From contig NC_134397.1 in NCBI RefSeq assembly GCF_050003625.1, forward strand, positions 268,950,070-269,014,069: 64,000 bases of DNA, read 5' to 3'. Every line of letters begins with the position of its first letter. The stretch's first letter is position 1. Source of the stretch: Haematobia irritans. Taxonomy: Eukaryota; Arthropoda; Insecta; Diptera; Muscidae. The notes under the pieces were generated by a model. That model searched no databases and was not told where the DNA came from. It saw nothing but the letters and a program-made list of their open reading frames with translations. Position numbers and translations under genes: made by a program. Below are positions 45,899-56,446 of this stretch, in pieces.

Positions 45899-47165
45899 AA
45901 GGGTGATACGGTCAAAATCAAGGGAAAACGCGTGTAAATCGGTGAAATCGTTTATTTAAAAAATCAAATTAAATTTCTTTTTCAAGTTCAATTAGTATAA
46001 AATTCAGGAAAAATATTCAGTTAGGCTTTCGCTTTTCCAAATCCGAATTGCCGGGCCTCACGCTTGACACCTGTCATCAGATTTTGTACAGCCACCTTGT
46101 CCACCTTCTTCGCCGCAGAAAGCCAGTTTGCCTTGAACTTGAAGCTCGTCCTTAGCAGTTTTTTGGTCTTCTTTAGGTTCCGCTTGACAATAGCCCAGTA
46201 TTTCTCAATTGGGCGGAGCTCTGGCGTGTTGGGAGGGTTCTTGTCCTTGGGAACCACTTGCACGTTGTTGGCGGCGTACCACTCCATGGCCTTTTTACCG
46301 TAATGGCAAGATGCCAAATCCGGCCAAAACAGTACGGAACAACCGTGTTTCTTCAGGAAAGACAGCAGACGTTTATTCAAACACTCTTTCACGTAAATTT
46401 CTTGGTTGACAGTCCCGGAAGCTATGAAAATGCTGCTTTTCAAGCCACAGGTACAGATGGCTTGCCAAACCAGATATTTCTTTGCGAACTTTGACAGTTT
46501 TATGTGGTTGAATATCTGCTACCTTTCCCCTTCCTTTTGCCGTATAAAACTCCTGTCCCGGAAGCTGCTTGTAGTCGGCTTTGATGTAGGTTTCGTCGTC
46601 TATTACCACGCAGTCAAACATCGTCAGCATCATCGTGTGCAGCCTCCGGGATCGCGCTTTGGGGTGTATTTTGTTTATCATCGCGATTTGGAGTCACTAC
46701 CTTCTTGTAAGTCGATAGTCCGGCTCGTTTTTTGGCTCGATGCACGGTTGTAGACGATACACCCAGCTTATTTGCGGCATCTCGGAGAGAGAGGTTAGGA
46801 TTTCACTTGAAACTACCGGCAACTCTCTTTGTCGTCTCAGCGGCTTCCGGTTTTCGATTTCCCCCTCCATCCAGACTTCCTGGCTGTCGACAAACGTTCC
46901 CCAAACACTTCAATTACATTTGTAACGGTTGATTTGACAGCTTTGCGTGCGAGTAGCTCGGATTTTCGCGATGCGCGAGCAAAATTTTGATACGCTGCTC
47001 TTCTTGCTTGGACGGCATTTTGACAACTGAAGAGTGAATTCCAAAATCAAAATAGGAGCAACATTCTACAGACACACACACCTTCAAAATGACGGGTGTT
47101 CAGGTTTTTTAAATGCAAAATTTAAAGAAATACGTCAAGTTTATATTGACCAAATTTTGACCGTA
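45899..47165 (-). mobile_element. Second ITmD37E-type mariner, one end trimmed
   Basis: Left end AAGGGTGATACGGTCAAAAT after TA (45897-45898). The right end stops at ATTTTGACCGTAT, lacking the last seven bases, and the flanking TA is gone. The empty site at 33233-33250 places the insertion in ATTAATATAT. It is closely similar to 16767-18050 in reverse. Confidence 0.9.
46021..47018 (-). pseudogene. DD37E transposase pseudogene, second copy
   Basis: Starts at 47018 with MPSKQEEQRIKILL and ends with the stop at 46021 after FGFGKAKA. The helix-turn-helix part has lost a few codons after AKL. VIDDETYIKADYKQ keeps the first Asp, and LFWPDLASCHYG and LRPIEKYW keep the second Asp and the Glu. Unlike the copy at 16922 it retains LPGQEFYTAKGRG and the lysine run after KRNLKK is intact. 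Frame changes occur near 46870, 46690 and 46440-46490. It is inactive, but its errors differ from those of the other copy. Confidence 0.9.
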
Positions 47166-47480
47166 TGAATGAAAAAATTCCATAAATGAGATCTGTATCC
47201 CAATTTTAATTTTATGGATCCTAGATTTAAAGCCAGATAGGTCGTACAAAATTTCCTTATTTTGAAGAACCCGCATCTTTGGCTCGGATATACCAACATC
47301 TTTAAAGGAAGGTCAAAATCTTTGGATTCAAGTAAACTTGTTTTTGAGTGTAGTGTACTGATGTAAAATTGAAATATTTCAACAAATAGACTTCGTGGTA
47401 TATTCGTGTATTGCTCCAAAATGTTCCACTTATCGTTCTTATGGCAAGGTTAACTGGAACATTTAGAAATAAGGAAACTG

Positions 47481-48124
47481 CACTGAAAAAAATATTGTCG
47501 CTATGCCAAAGATTTCATGTCTTTAAAATACGAATGCAAATTTAGCTTAGCATTAGAAGATGTATTTCTCTAATATAAAGTTTTTTTCCTTGTCCAAAAG
47601 TAAGTAAACTTTTCTTTTTCAGGTAAACTTAAGTAATTTGACTTAAAAATGGGTATCATAATATGAAAGAAAAATTTTTTGAGGTAAGGTCAACTTGACA
47701 TTAATAATTCAGAAAATTCTTTAAAATTAATGAAATTGTTTTTAAATTTGGTGTTTTTTGCATCTTGACTGCAAAGCAATAAATCGTTCAAATATAGGAC
47801 ATGTTTTTCAAAACTTTACTTTAAAGACGTTTTTTACTTGAAACATAGAATTATTTCTATTGGAATCCGTGTCTGAATTTGGTAAATAAAGTTTTCGTTA
47901 ACTTGTTTTTAAAGGACTTTGAGAGCATATGAAGAAAAACAGCTGAAAAAACGAAATATTAAAATTTGCTTCCTAGAAGTAAGTACACAAAACCCAAGTT
48001 TAAAAAAGAATTGTGTCTTAAAAGTATCCTTACTTGTATTCTCCGCTTCTTTGGCTCGGAATCAATACCAATATTTTTAAAGTAGAGACAAAATCTTTGG
48101 AACAGGGCATGCTTTTTTTCTGTG
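47481..48124. mobile_element. 644-bp MITE inserted in the Penelope relic
   Basis: Starts CACTGAAAAAAATATTG and ends GCATGCTTTTTTTCTGTG. TA follows at 48125-48126 and TG precedes at 47479-47480; on the coding strand this is TA before and CA after, with GATGTA/GTTTCC of the SFDV-VSLF reading restored on removal. Shares TTTGGCTCGGAATCAATACC with 32985 and 44502 elements. Confidence 0.8.
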
Positions 48125-48465
48125 TACATCAAAAGATATTAATATTTCGTCAGCTTCTAGTACACCGCATCTCTTATGGTGTACTCTAATCCCTTCGTCA
48201 ACAGTTTTAAAATATTGACCCTTTAGAATTGATTGATGAGCAGATTTGCCGTCAATCACGTATCTTCCTTGTGTATCTTCGGGAGTCCATATATCCTTGG
48301 TTGCAAAGAAGTTCTGTTTGTTGAGTTTTTCTTTTTATTAAACTTAATTGCATTAATTTTAAATAAATTGTTATTCTTATTTTGGAGACTTTTGATTGGA
48401 TCCTTGCTGAGTTCTCTATAGGTGTGCAAACTCATTAAAATATATCGCATTTTCATTTTGTAGTC

Positions 48466-48497
48466 CGTTTCGATTGGCGATGACGCCAATCGAAACG
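48466..48497. repeat. Perfect hairpin, 14-bp arms, 4-base loop
   Basis: CGTTTCGATTGGCG, loop ATGA, then the exact complement. It lies at the upstream edge of the Penelope relic. It is GC-richer than its surroundings. Confidence 0.85.
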
Positions 48498-48539
48498 CCA
48501 ATATTTTTTACCTTTATCTTCTGATACTCTTAGCAGATC

Positions 48540-48760
48540 CAAAAAAAAAAAAAAATTAAATGATTTCTTCAGCAATTTAGTTTTTAATTGATACAATTGA
48601 AAATTGAGACAATCAACTTTGGGCGAAATAATTGCCTTGGAAATTTATAAGAATGTACGCCCAGCTAAAGAATATGATCACCCCAAATGTGGTTCCAGAG
48701 TAAAATGTTATTTTTGGACGGTGAACATGGAACTTGTTGACCATGTTAACTAGTAGGTGA
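48540..48760. repeat. Fragments of AATT-rich MITE and of the 250-bp palindromic MITE
   Basis: A run of 15 A is followed by TTTTTAATTGATACAATTGA (AATT-rich family). Then CGCCCAGCTAAAGAATATGA with AAATGTTATTTTTGGACGG (48661-48745) is one arm of the palindromic MITE seen at 8605. 48760-48860 shows nothing else. Confidence 0.6.
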
Positions 48761-48861
48761 AACTTCCAACGAACCCAAACCGATCTAGATGATTCTTGTT
48801 TAAAATGATGGAGTTAATTGATTGCCGAACTAAAAATGCTCACTAAATAAAATTAATAAAA

Positions 48862-50535
48862 ACAAGTAAGGAAAGTCTAAAGTCGGGCGGGGCCGACTAT
48901 ATTATACCCTGCACCACTTTGTCGATCTAAATTTTCGATACCAGATCACATCCGTCAAATGTGTTGGGTGCTATATATAAAGGTTTGTCCCAAATACATA
49001 CATTTAAATATCACTCGATCTGGACAAAATTTGATAGACTTCGACAAAATCTATAAACTCAAAATTTATGTCGGCTAATGCACTAGGGTGGAACACAGTG
49101 TAAAAAAATATGGGAAACATTTAAATCTGAAGCAATTTTAAGAAAACTTCGCAAAAGTTTATTTATGATTTTTCACTCTATATATATGTATTAGAAGCTT
49201 AAGAGAATAAGAGTCATTTTTACAACTTTTTGACTAAGCAGTGGCGATTTTACAGGGAAAATGTTGGTATTTTGACCATTTTTGTGGAAATCAAAAAAAA
49301 AAAACATATATATGGGATCTATATCTAAATCTGAACCGATTTCAACCAAATTTGGCACGCATAGCAACAATGCTAATTCTACTCCCTGTGCAAAATTTCA
49401 ACTAAATCGGAGTTAAAAATTGGCCTCTGTGGTCATATGAATTTAAATCGGGCGAAAGCTATCTATGGGAGATATATCTAAATCTGAACCGATTTCAACC
49501 AAATTTGGCACGCATAACTACAACGCTAATTCTACTCCCTGTGCAAAATTTCAACTAAATCGGAGAAAAAAATTGGCCTCTGTGGTCATATATGTGTAAA
49601 TCGGCCGAAAGCTATATATGTGAGCTATATATAAATCTGAACCAATTTCAACCAAATTTGGCACGCATATCTATAATGCTAATTATACTCCCTGTGCAAA
49701 ATTTCAATTAAATCGGAGTAAAAGATTGGCCACTGTGGTCATATATATGTAAATCGGCCGAAAGCTATATATGTGTGCTATATATAAATCTGAACCAATT
49801 TCAACCAAATTTGGCACGTATAGCTACAATGCTAATTCTACTCCCTGTGCAAAATTTCAACTAAATCGGAGCAAAAAATTGGCCCCTGTGGTCATATGAG
49901 TGTAAATCTGGCGAAAGCTATATATTGGAGATATATCTAAATCTGAACCGATTTCAACCAAATTTGGCACGCATAGCTACAATGCTAATTCTACTTCCTG
50001 TGCAAAATTTCAACCAAATTGTGGTAAAACTCTGTTTTCTGGGACCGTATTAGTCCATATCGGGCGAAAGATATATATGGGAGCTATACCTAAATCTGAA
50101 CCGATTTCAATAAAATTTGGCACAAATGACTATAGTACTAATTGTTCTTCTTGTGCAAAATTTTAAGCAAATTAGGGTAAAACTCTGGCTTCTGGGGCCA
50201 TATAAGTCCATATCGGGCGAAATATATATATATATATATATATATATGGGAGCTATATCTAAATCTGAACCGATTTCTTCCAAAATCAATAGGGATCTAT
50301 TCTGAGCCAAAACACATACTTGCGTCGAATTTGAAGTCGATTGGACTAAAACTTCGACCTAGACTTTGATTACAAAAATGTGTTCACGGCAGACGGACAT
50401 CGCTATATCGACTCAAAAGCCCATCCTGAGCATTTTTGCCAAAGACACCATGTGTCTATCTCGTCTCCTTCTGGGTGTTGCAAACATATGCACTAACTCA
50501 TAATACCCTGTTCCACAGTGTGGCGCAGGGTATAA
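48862..50535 (+). repeat. Family B element, complete, regular 153-bp array
   Basis: Starts AACAAGTAAGGAAAGTCTAA with the GTCGGGCGGGGCCGAC hairpin. The landmark ATATCTAAATC recurs at 49321, 49474, 49627, 49780 and 49933, exactly 153 bp each. It ends ATAATACCCTGTTCCACAGT and GGGTATAAAAAT. A short (TA)n (50222-50246) lies inside. This is the best full copy of family B. Confidence 0.9.
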
Positions 50536-50569
50536 AAATTCAGTGATAATTGTGTATTTCCGTGGCCAT

Positions 50570-50850
50570 CTTGATCTTTTTCGTCAGTTTTCTCTTGCTC
50601 TCTCCGACATTTCTAAACAAATATATGTTTATACGAAATTTCGATATTAATATATGCATGCATCCAAAGATGTAATGATCCAATTATAATATGTATGTTC
50701 TAATATAATAACATATATGTCCCAAACATGTTATACTAGTTTATAAACATTATATGCTAGCACTAAGAAAAATGTGCTAACAATGTGAGTTCCAAACATA
50801 TAGTTTTTGAACCGAAACATATTTACAACAGCTTTTTCATCCGTGTATAT
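50570..50850. repeat. Fragment of the AACATATATG element
   Basis: ATATATGTTTATACGAAATT, ACATATATGTCCCAAACATG and CTTTTTCATCCGTGTA match the right half of 2272-3239. The right end is followed by TA. Confidence 0.65.
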
Positions 50851-50859
50851 TATTTAGTT

Positions 50860-51974
50860 TTCTAGTTATATCTTAATTGGATTTTTTGCATACTTTTTGT
50901 CATCTTAATGGGCATGATAAGCACTACAAAATATGCCTATATGGATGTGGCAAAGGAAGTTGGAAAACATAAAGGCAGATTACTATTGCGTTACCCTGTA
51001 GTTTAATTGAGAGCTTGTTTACATGTGACTAATTTTTTGTATAGAAAATTTTAATTGCTGTGACATTTGATAAAGTTTTCCTGCCATTTCACTTGGATGT
51101 ATTCCTCCAATTGTTAATTAATAATGGCTCCTAGAATAAACCTCTCCTACCAGTTTCTATATATCCAAGCAAAACAGAGCTTAAAGTTTGTTTTCAGTTG
51201 AAAGAGGATCCAAAAAACTTCCGCTCTATTAAAACATACAAAGAAAACGGAAGCATCTTTGGAATCAAACAAAACTTCATTATGAAATTTACTTTGAGAA
51301 TATAACTACATATAAAGAATTCTTTTCCATCTTTCAAATGGAATACCAATCGAATGAATGAAAAACAGGAACAAATTCGAATAAAAAATAAATGGGACCT
51401 AGAACGGAAGGATGTAAAGTTAAAAAAAATTGTAAATATTTTCCACCAAATCATTTGTTTTGTTCATTAGTCTCTGGGGCTTAGAAATTGCTCTTAATAT
51501 GAACTTAACTGAAAGTTCATGAACATTTTCGATTTGTTTTTCTTTTAAGCGGATGTTTGTTGCAGAATATTTTGAACAATGGAGGGTCATGCATATGCGT
51601 GTGTGCGTCTACTTTTGTGGAGTAGGTGTTGCTAACAAATTGCTCTTTAACATGAGTGCAAATATTTGCTGAATATCCATAGAGAAGTGTGGGTGTATAC
51701 GCTTGCGGCTATAAAATTCCATTTCACAAAATTTGGGATGCTCCTGTGGTATGTTTTCCGCATACTCCCAGCTTTTTCTTTATCCTCTCAATGTCCCGAG
51801 TGCATTTGCTTTAAACAGAAACATGATAAGGTTTGTAAATATTTAGTATCACCACTATAGCCCATGAATTACCATCACTGTTTCTTATGCCGGTATATCA
51901 GATGAAAATTCCACTTCTATGTGCAACTAAGTAAAATTTAAAAATATCCCCATGAAGTTTTTATAATTGCTATT
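50860..51974. other. No gene recognised
   Basis: AT-rich DNA. A 64-codon frame (51666-51860) and a minus-strand 86-codon frame (51194-51454) have no supported domain or splice structure. Confidence 0.4.
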
Positions 51975-52500
51975 CCAAGGGGCTCCGAAGGTCAAATCTG
52001 GTGACCGGTTTATATGGGGCTCTATATAATTATGCACCGATGTGGACCAATTTTTGCATGGTTATTAGAGACCATATACTAACACCATGTACCAAATTTC
52101 AGCCGGATCGGATGAAATTTGCTCCTCTTAGAGGCTCCGAAAGCCAAATCGGGGGATCGGTTTATATGGGGGCTATATATAATTATGGACCGATATGGAC
52201 CAATTTCTGCATGGTTGTTTCATCCGGATCGGATGAAATTTGCTTCTCTTAGAGGGCCTGCAAGCCAAATTTGGGGGTCCGTTTATATGGGGGCTATACG
52301 TAAAAGTGGACCGATATGGTCCAGTTGCAATACCATCCGACCTACATCAATAACAACTACTTGTGCCAAGTTTCAAGTCGATAGCTTATTTCGACCACGA
52401 CCCAAAATATATACTTTATGGGGTCTTAGAGCAATATTTCGATGTGTTACAAACGGAATGACAAAGTTAATATACGCCCATCCTATGGTGGAGGGTATAA
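51975..52500 (-). repeat. Family A fragment, reverse orientation
   Basis: About three units (GAAATTTGCTTCTCTTAG), then TATATACTTTATGGGGTC and the end CCCATCCTATGGTGGAGGGT ATAAAA. The CCGTCCG block is deleted. The hairpin terminus of the other side is missing. Confidence 0.8.
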
Positions 52501-52750
52501 AAAGGAAACTGTTACATACGAAGAATAAACTACTTCGCGCGACAAATTGAACTAAATTGTACTCCACAAAGCAGGAAAATGTAATCCCCTGTTATACTTC
52601 TTAACCGAACTTCACGAAATTACACCCTCTCGTAGAAGATAAAACAAACTAAAAGTAAAGAACAAAATCATTGGCGCCAAATCATGACCATTTTAGTTCA
52701 TTCTTACTAGTATTGGGAATCTTACAAAAATTTGTATTGTGCTTTAGTTC

Positions 52751-52878
52751 ACCAGCATTACTGAGGTGGGATAATCCACCGCTGAAAAACTTTTTGGTGT
52801 TCGGTCGAAGCAGGAATCGAACCCACGATTCCTGCTAGCATGCAAGGCGGGCATGCTACCCACTGCACCACGGTGGCT
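52751..52878 (-). mobile_element. SINE 5' fragment
   Basis: The head in reverse: CCACGGTGG complement, an A box TGGTGCAGTGG and a B box GGTTCGATTCC. GATTCCTGCTAGCATGC is an extra piece between the boxes compared with 884-1225. The 3' half and tail are absent. Confidence 0.75.
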
Positions 52879-52899
52879 TGAGACATACTTAAAAAAAGG

Positions 52900-54174
52900 A
52901 AAATTTAATTGGGCTGTGGAAAATTTCACAAAAAATAACGGAATTTAACTACAAACAAATAATTTTTGTGCAATAAAATTATGTTAAATTTATCGTTAGT
53001 TTAACTACTGACTTTTTTTCTGTGGAACACCTTAGGTATCGAAAATCTATGTTAAACCAAATCGACTTTTTTGCTAAAAGTCGATTCGTCAATATTGTTG
53101 AATATTTTTGGTCGATTTGCAAAAATACCGAAAACCGATTGGTCGAAGTTTTAGTCGACTTCGCCTTATTTGGTTTTGGAGTAAATCCTTTTACATTATA
53201 AGTGGATGGGGGGAATTATGAACTTAGCAGTTTTTTATGGATCTATTACTAAATAATATGAGAACATTTATAACTCTCGTGTTGGATGCTAGCATTCAAA
53301 AGATGGTAACAGAATTTAATTAAAAAACGAATTTCAATATGGATATAATCCAAAACTGTTCATTTGGTTTAACATGCTGTAATATTACATGTGTGTGTAT
53401 GGTTGTTTTCAAAACTTTTGTTGCATTTTTTTTGTGTTGGTGGTTTGTTTGCGTACTCCATGTTGCTTTGTGGTTTGTGTTTACATTTGCCATTGATAAT
53501 GAAAATGATGGTGTCGTTTGGTTACTAGGTGTTGCAGATCATTGATGTCCCATTATTGTCTTCTTGTCCACATCACATGCATCAGCTACGCATAGGCTAT
53601 TACAAAAACAAAAACATCAATACAATCATCGTTTATTCTTGTACAGCGGTCTGTTCACACTCTCAATGAAGAGATGTCCTTTTGGCTGTTAGCTGTAGAC
53701 AAGGCTCTCGTTCGTGCCAATGCTTGTGTATGAGTAGGAGAGAGCCAATGGGTGTGTATGAGTAGGAGAGTGGGGTTCTATTTGATAGTTTGCATTGTAT
53801 TCGCGGTGCATTGTTTGTGGTGTGTTTATTTAACAGTGTACTCGTAATGAGGTATGTCGAGTATCATAAAGATGTTTGGACAATTTTGTGTATTCGTAGT
53901 AGGTCGGTGAATACCAGAAAATTATAGTACCCCGTAAAAAAATATATATGTGCAACGTGTAAATTTTATAGTCTTATAAAGAACTTTTATTGAAAACATT
54001 TTTTCTTATTTTATTTACACTTTTGTACGTTACTAAAATACATAAACTAAATCTTTACTTAACGTTTGCTTTGACAGAAAATACTAACTTAAATTTTTAG
54101 TCATAGAAAATATTTATATGTGCAAAATTATATTTTAGCTATATGTCAAAATAAAATTAAGATAGTTTGATTAA
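52900..54174. other. No gene recognised
   Basis: Mostly unique DNA. TGTGTATGAGTAGGAGAG occurs twice at about 53726-53770. AAATTTATCGTTAGTTTA at about 52986 also occurs at 55081, so the two places may be flanks of one inserted segment. Confidence 0.4.
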
Positions 54175-55068
54175 CTAATACGATATAGTATTGCCCTTCT
54201 TTATTAGAACTTGCTGTAATCGGTGAGACGTAGAACATACAAAGTTTTTCAGAGTTGCCATATCGATTTTTCCCATTCTGTCGTAATTGCAGACTTCAGT
54301 TCTTTGGGTGTTGTATATTGCTTGGACTTCGCAAATACCTTAGCGGATAATATGCCCCAGAGATCTTCTATAGGATTTAGATCGGGACTTAGCGCTGCCC
54401 ACTCCAGTAAAGGTATATCACGAGACTTAAAAAAGTTTTTTTGTGAGACGTGCAACATGGATGGGAGCATTATCTTTTTGGAAAGTCCAAACTTCACCAT
54501 ATAACTCATCTATTAAATTGTTCTCCAATAAATCGACATATATCTCTGCGTTCATTTTGGTGAGGACAAAACATATTTTAGATTTTTCTCGTGCTCCAAA
54601 AGCTGCCCATACCATAAGAGATCCACCCCAGTGGGTGCGTTTATAGCAAGTTAGACGAGGGTACCAAGAATCTCTCCATTATTTGTGGTGGCCATCAGGA
54701 CCATCCAAATTGAATTTATTTTCGTCTCTAAATATAACCGTTTCGAACTCTTCGTCCCAAAACTTGCATTTTTCAACAAAAGAAATACGAACATTTTTAT
54801 GGTGCTGTGTTAACCTCGGTTTAATAATTTTATTTTCGTATTTTAGTCCTATATCGTGCTTGATAATTTGCTGAATTCGTTGTCTAGTCACATTCAGACC
54901 CAATTCTACTTTTATTTCTCTGTAGCTCATATTTTCATTGGCAGCAAGTTGGCGAATATGTCGCTTTGTCCTTTGGTCAACGGTTGGAATGCGTCCATTG
55001 CGTTTAGCACAACCGTAGTTTGTGGGATTTTTTTGTCGCCGATGCAATATATGCAAAATTGTTTGCAA
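54175..55068 (-). pseudogene. Tc1-like transposase pseudogene (Tc3-like text)
   Basis: On the minus strand from 55068: part of the first DNA-binding helix region and linker (KRNGRIPTVDQRTKRHIRQL), a second helix-turn-helix (SYREIKVELGLNVTRQRIQQ), then the catalytic domain. FRDENKFNLDGPDG holds the first Asp, FQKDNAPIHVA the second, and SPDLNPIEDLWG the Glu. A stop (TAA) follows HHK at about 54679 in frame with WRDSWYPRLTCYKR. Frames change again after TKK near 54430 and near 54255, then LQQVLIKKGNTISY leads to a stop at 54175. About 300 residues remain, nearly the whole protein. It is inactive. Terminal repeats were not identified. Confidence 0.85.
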
Positions 55069-55084
55069 TAAAAATAAATTAAAT

Positions 55085-55230
55085 TTATCGTTAGTTTACC
55101 TCCGGACAGACAATTATCGCTATCACCACAATGCACAAGCAATGCATACAATAAATCAGTTATATTTATAGAGCATAGATTTGGGCTCCCACGAGCCGAT
55201 GTAAAGAAACTTTATTTAACAGAAATATAC
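55085..55230. repeat. Fragment of the tRNA-module element
   Basis: ACAATTATCGCTATCACC, TTATATTTATAGAGCATAG and CTTTATTTAACAGAAATATA match the spacer between the two tRNA-like modules at 60300-60410. 55231-55493 shows nothing further. Confidence 0.6.
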
Positions 55231-55493
55231 TATTATTTGGCAAATTTTTAAAAACACAACTTTTGGAAAGAGAAATTATGGAATTTTACATGTATATATT
55301 AAATCTTTACTATGAAACTGTGAAATGTGTCATATTATAGTCTTAAAATCATAAAAGAACAGTGCTTGATATAAAGGAAATTGACTGTGATTTTGAAACA
55401 AACATATTTTTTTATTGCAAAAATAAAAATTTTGTGTGTGATTGCTCTATATATAGCTGGAAAACCACAAGTGGCTATCGTTAGAGTCCCCCT

Positions 55494-55815
55494 TTGCCAC
55501 CATACTGGCAGTGTGGCATCGCGTACAAAAAGTGGACAACAAAAACGGTAATAACATCAGAAATAATCCAAAAATTGATGGCCACTTATTATGGTATTAA
55601 AATTGCTCGTGAGCTGAACATTTCACGAGAACGAATGCAACACATATTAAATGAGATTGGATTAAAGCCATTGAAGTTCCTAAAAGTACAAGAGCTTATC
55701 GATGTATATACAAGGTTTGACTTGAAAGAGCCAAGGAGTTGCTTAGCTTGTACGAAAGTGGCCATTTGATTATCTCCAATGAGATACCATTTCAAAGTGA
55801 ATGGAATTTTCCATA
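55494..55815 (+). pseudogene. Tc1/mariner transposase fragment, first catalytic Asp changed
   Basis: The first frame reads SEIIQKLMATYYGIKIAREL, then NISRERMQHILNEIGLKPLK and KVQELID, a helix-turn-helix and linker typical of Tc1/mariner transposases. After a frame change near 55720 it continues LERAKELLSLYESGHLIISN and EIPFQSEWN. By position ISNEIPF should be xSDExxF, so the first catalytic Asp is Asn. The rest of the enzyme is missing. It is not from any of the other four transposase groups in the window. Confidence 0.65.
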
Positions 55816-56446
55816 GCCTTCAGTACTCAATTTGGGCCCTATATTCACAAATTTACCAACGTATAATGTAGACATACATTATAGTATAAATTAGAGGTCT
55901 GCATCGAATAACTTTGCACTACATGTATGCAATTCGGTGTTGAATATAGTACATACACTGCCTTCTCTCAGAGCGCAAGTAGTGAAGTGAAGAGAACACT
56001 TGCTTGTCAAATGCCACTAAATATGTGTTCCGGAAAAAGGAACAATAAAAATGTAAGTACTTGAGAAAAAGTACAACTTGGATTCTCCTCACTTCACGTG
56101 GTACCACAAGCAGGGCTGCCAATAAAATTTCATTAAAAATCGTCACTTTTTTCGATAAAAGTCGTCATAATCGGTACTTACAAATTTTAAAATCGTCAAA
56201 AAATCGACAATATAAATAATATTAAAATTAAACATATTATTTTGAGTAAACACAAAACAAAAGTATTTATTTCACATACAAAACAGAAAATTAATGTACA
56301 CAACTATGCATTTCAATAAAATAAAATACAAACAAAATAGGTCTGCATGCAAATACCCAGCAAAAAAATTTGGAAGTTCTTCCAAAGGCACAACTTTAAA
56401 AGCACTTCCAGAAGATGCACTTCCAATGATGTTCTTTATTTCAACT

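Larger units (their letters stand above)
44502..47350. mobile_element. TA-flanked MITE holding a family B fragment and a mariner
   Basis: Starts CACCGAAAACTTTACTG and ends TACTTG...TTTTTGAGTG in complement, with TA at 44500-44501 and 47351-47352. Its own sequence (ATTTAAAGAATTCGTCC, GGCTAAGACTTATTTTAAGG) matches 32985-33436. It interrupts the Penelope relic. Confidence 0.7.
44270..48500 (-). pseudogene. Penelope-like reverse transcriptase relic, cut by two MITEs
   Basis: Minus-strand remains of a Penelope-like retroelement. Reading from 48500 down: PRIYGLPKIHKED, then in another frame RQICSSINS, then EADEILISFDV ending at about 48127. After the MITE at 47481-48124 the text resumes VSLFLNVPVNLAIRTI and then, shifted, EQYTNIPRSLFVEIFQFYI (47345-47478). 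After the second insertion (44502-47350) it continues YFKYEDKFYEQ, LPMGSPASPVIVDIVM and KILTNYLDDLF (44320-44500). The order and the motifs, including YLDD for the catalytic YxDD, fit the Penelope palm and fingers. Frameshifts and a stop before LPMGSP show it is dead. No GIY-YIG endonuclease part was seen. Confidence 0.8.
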
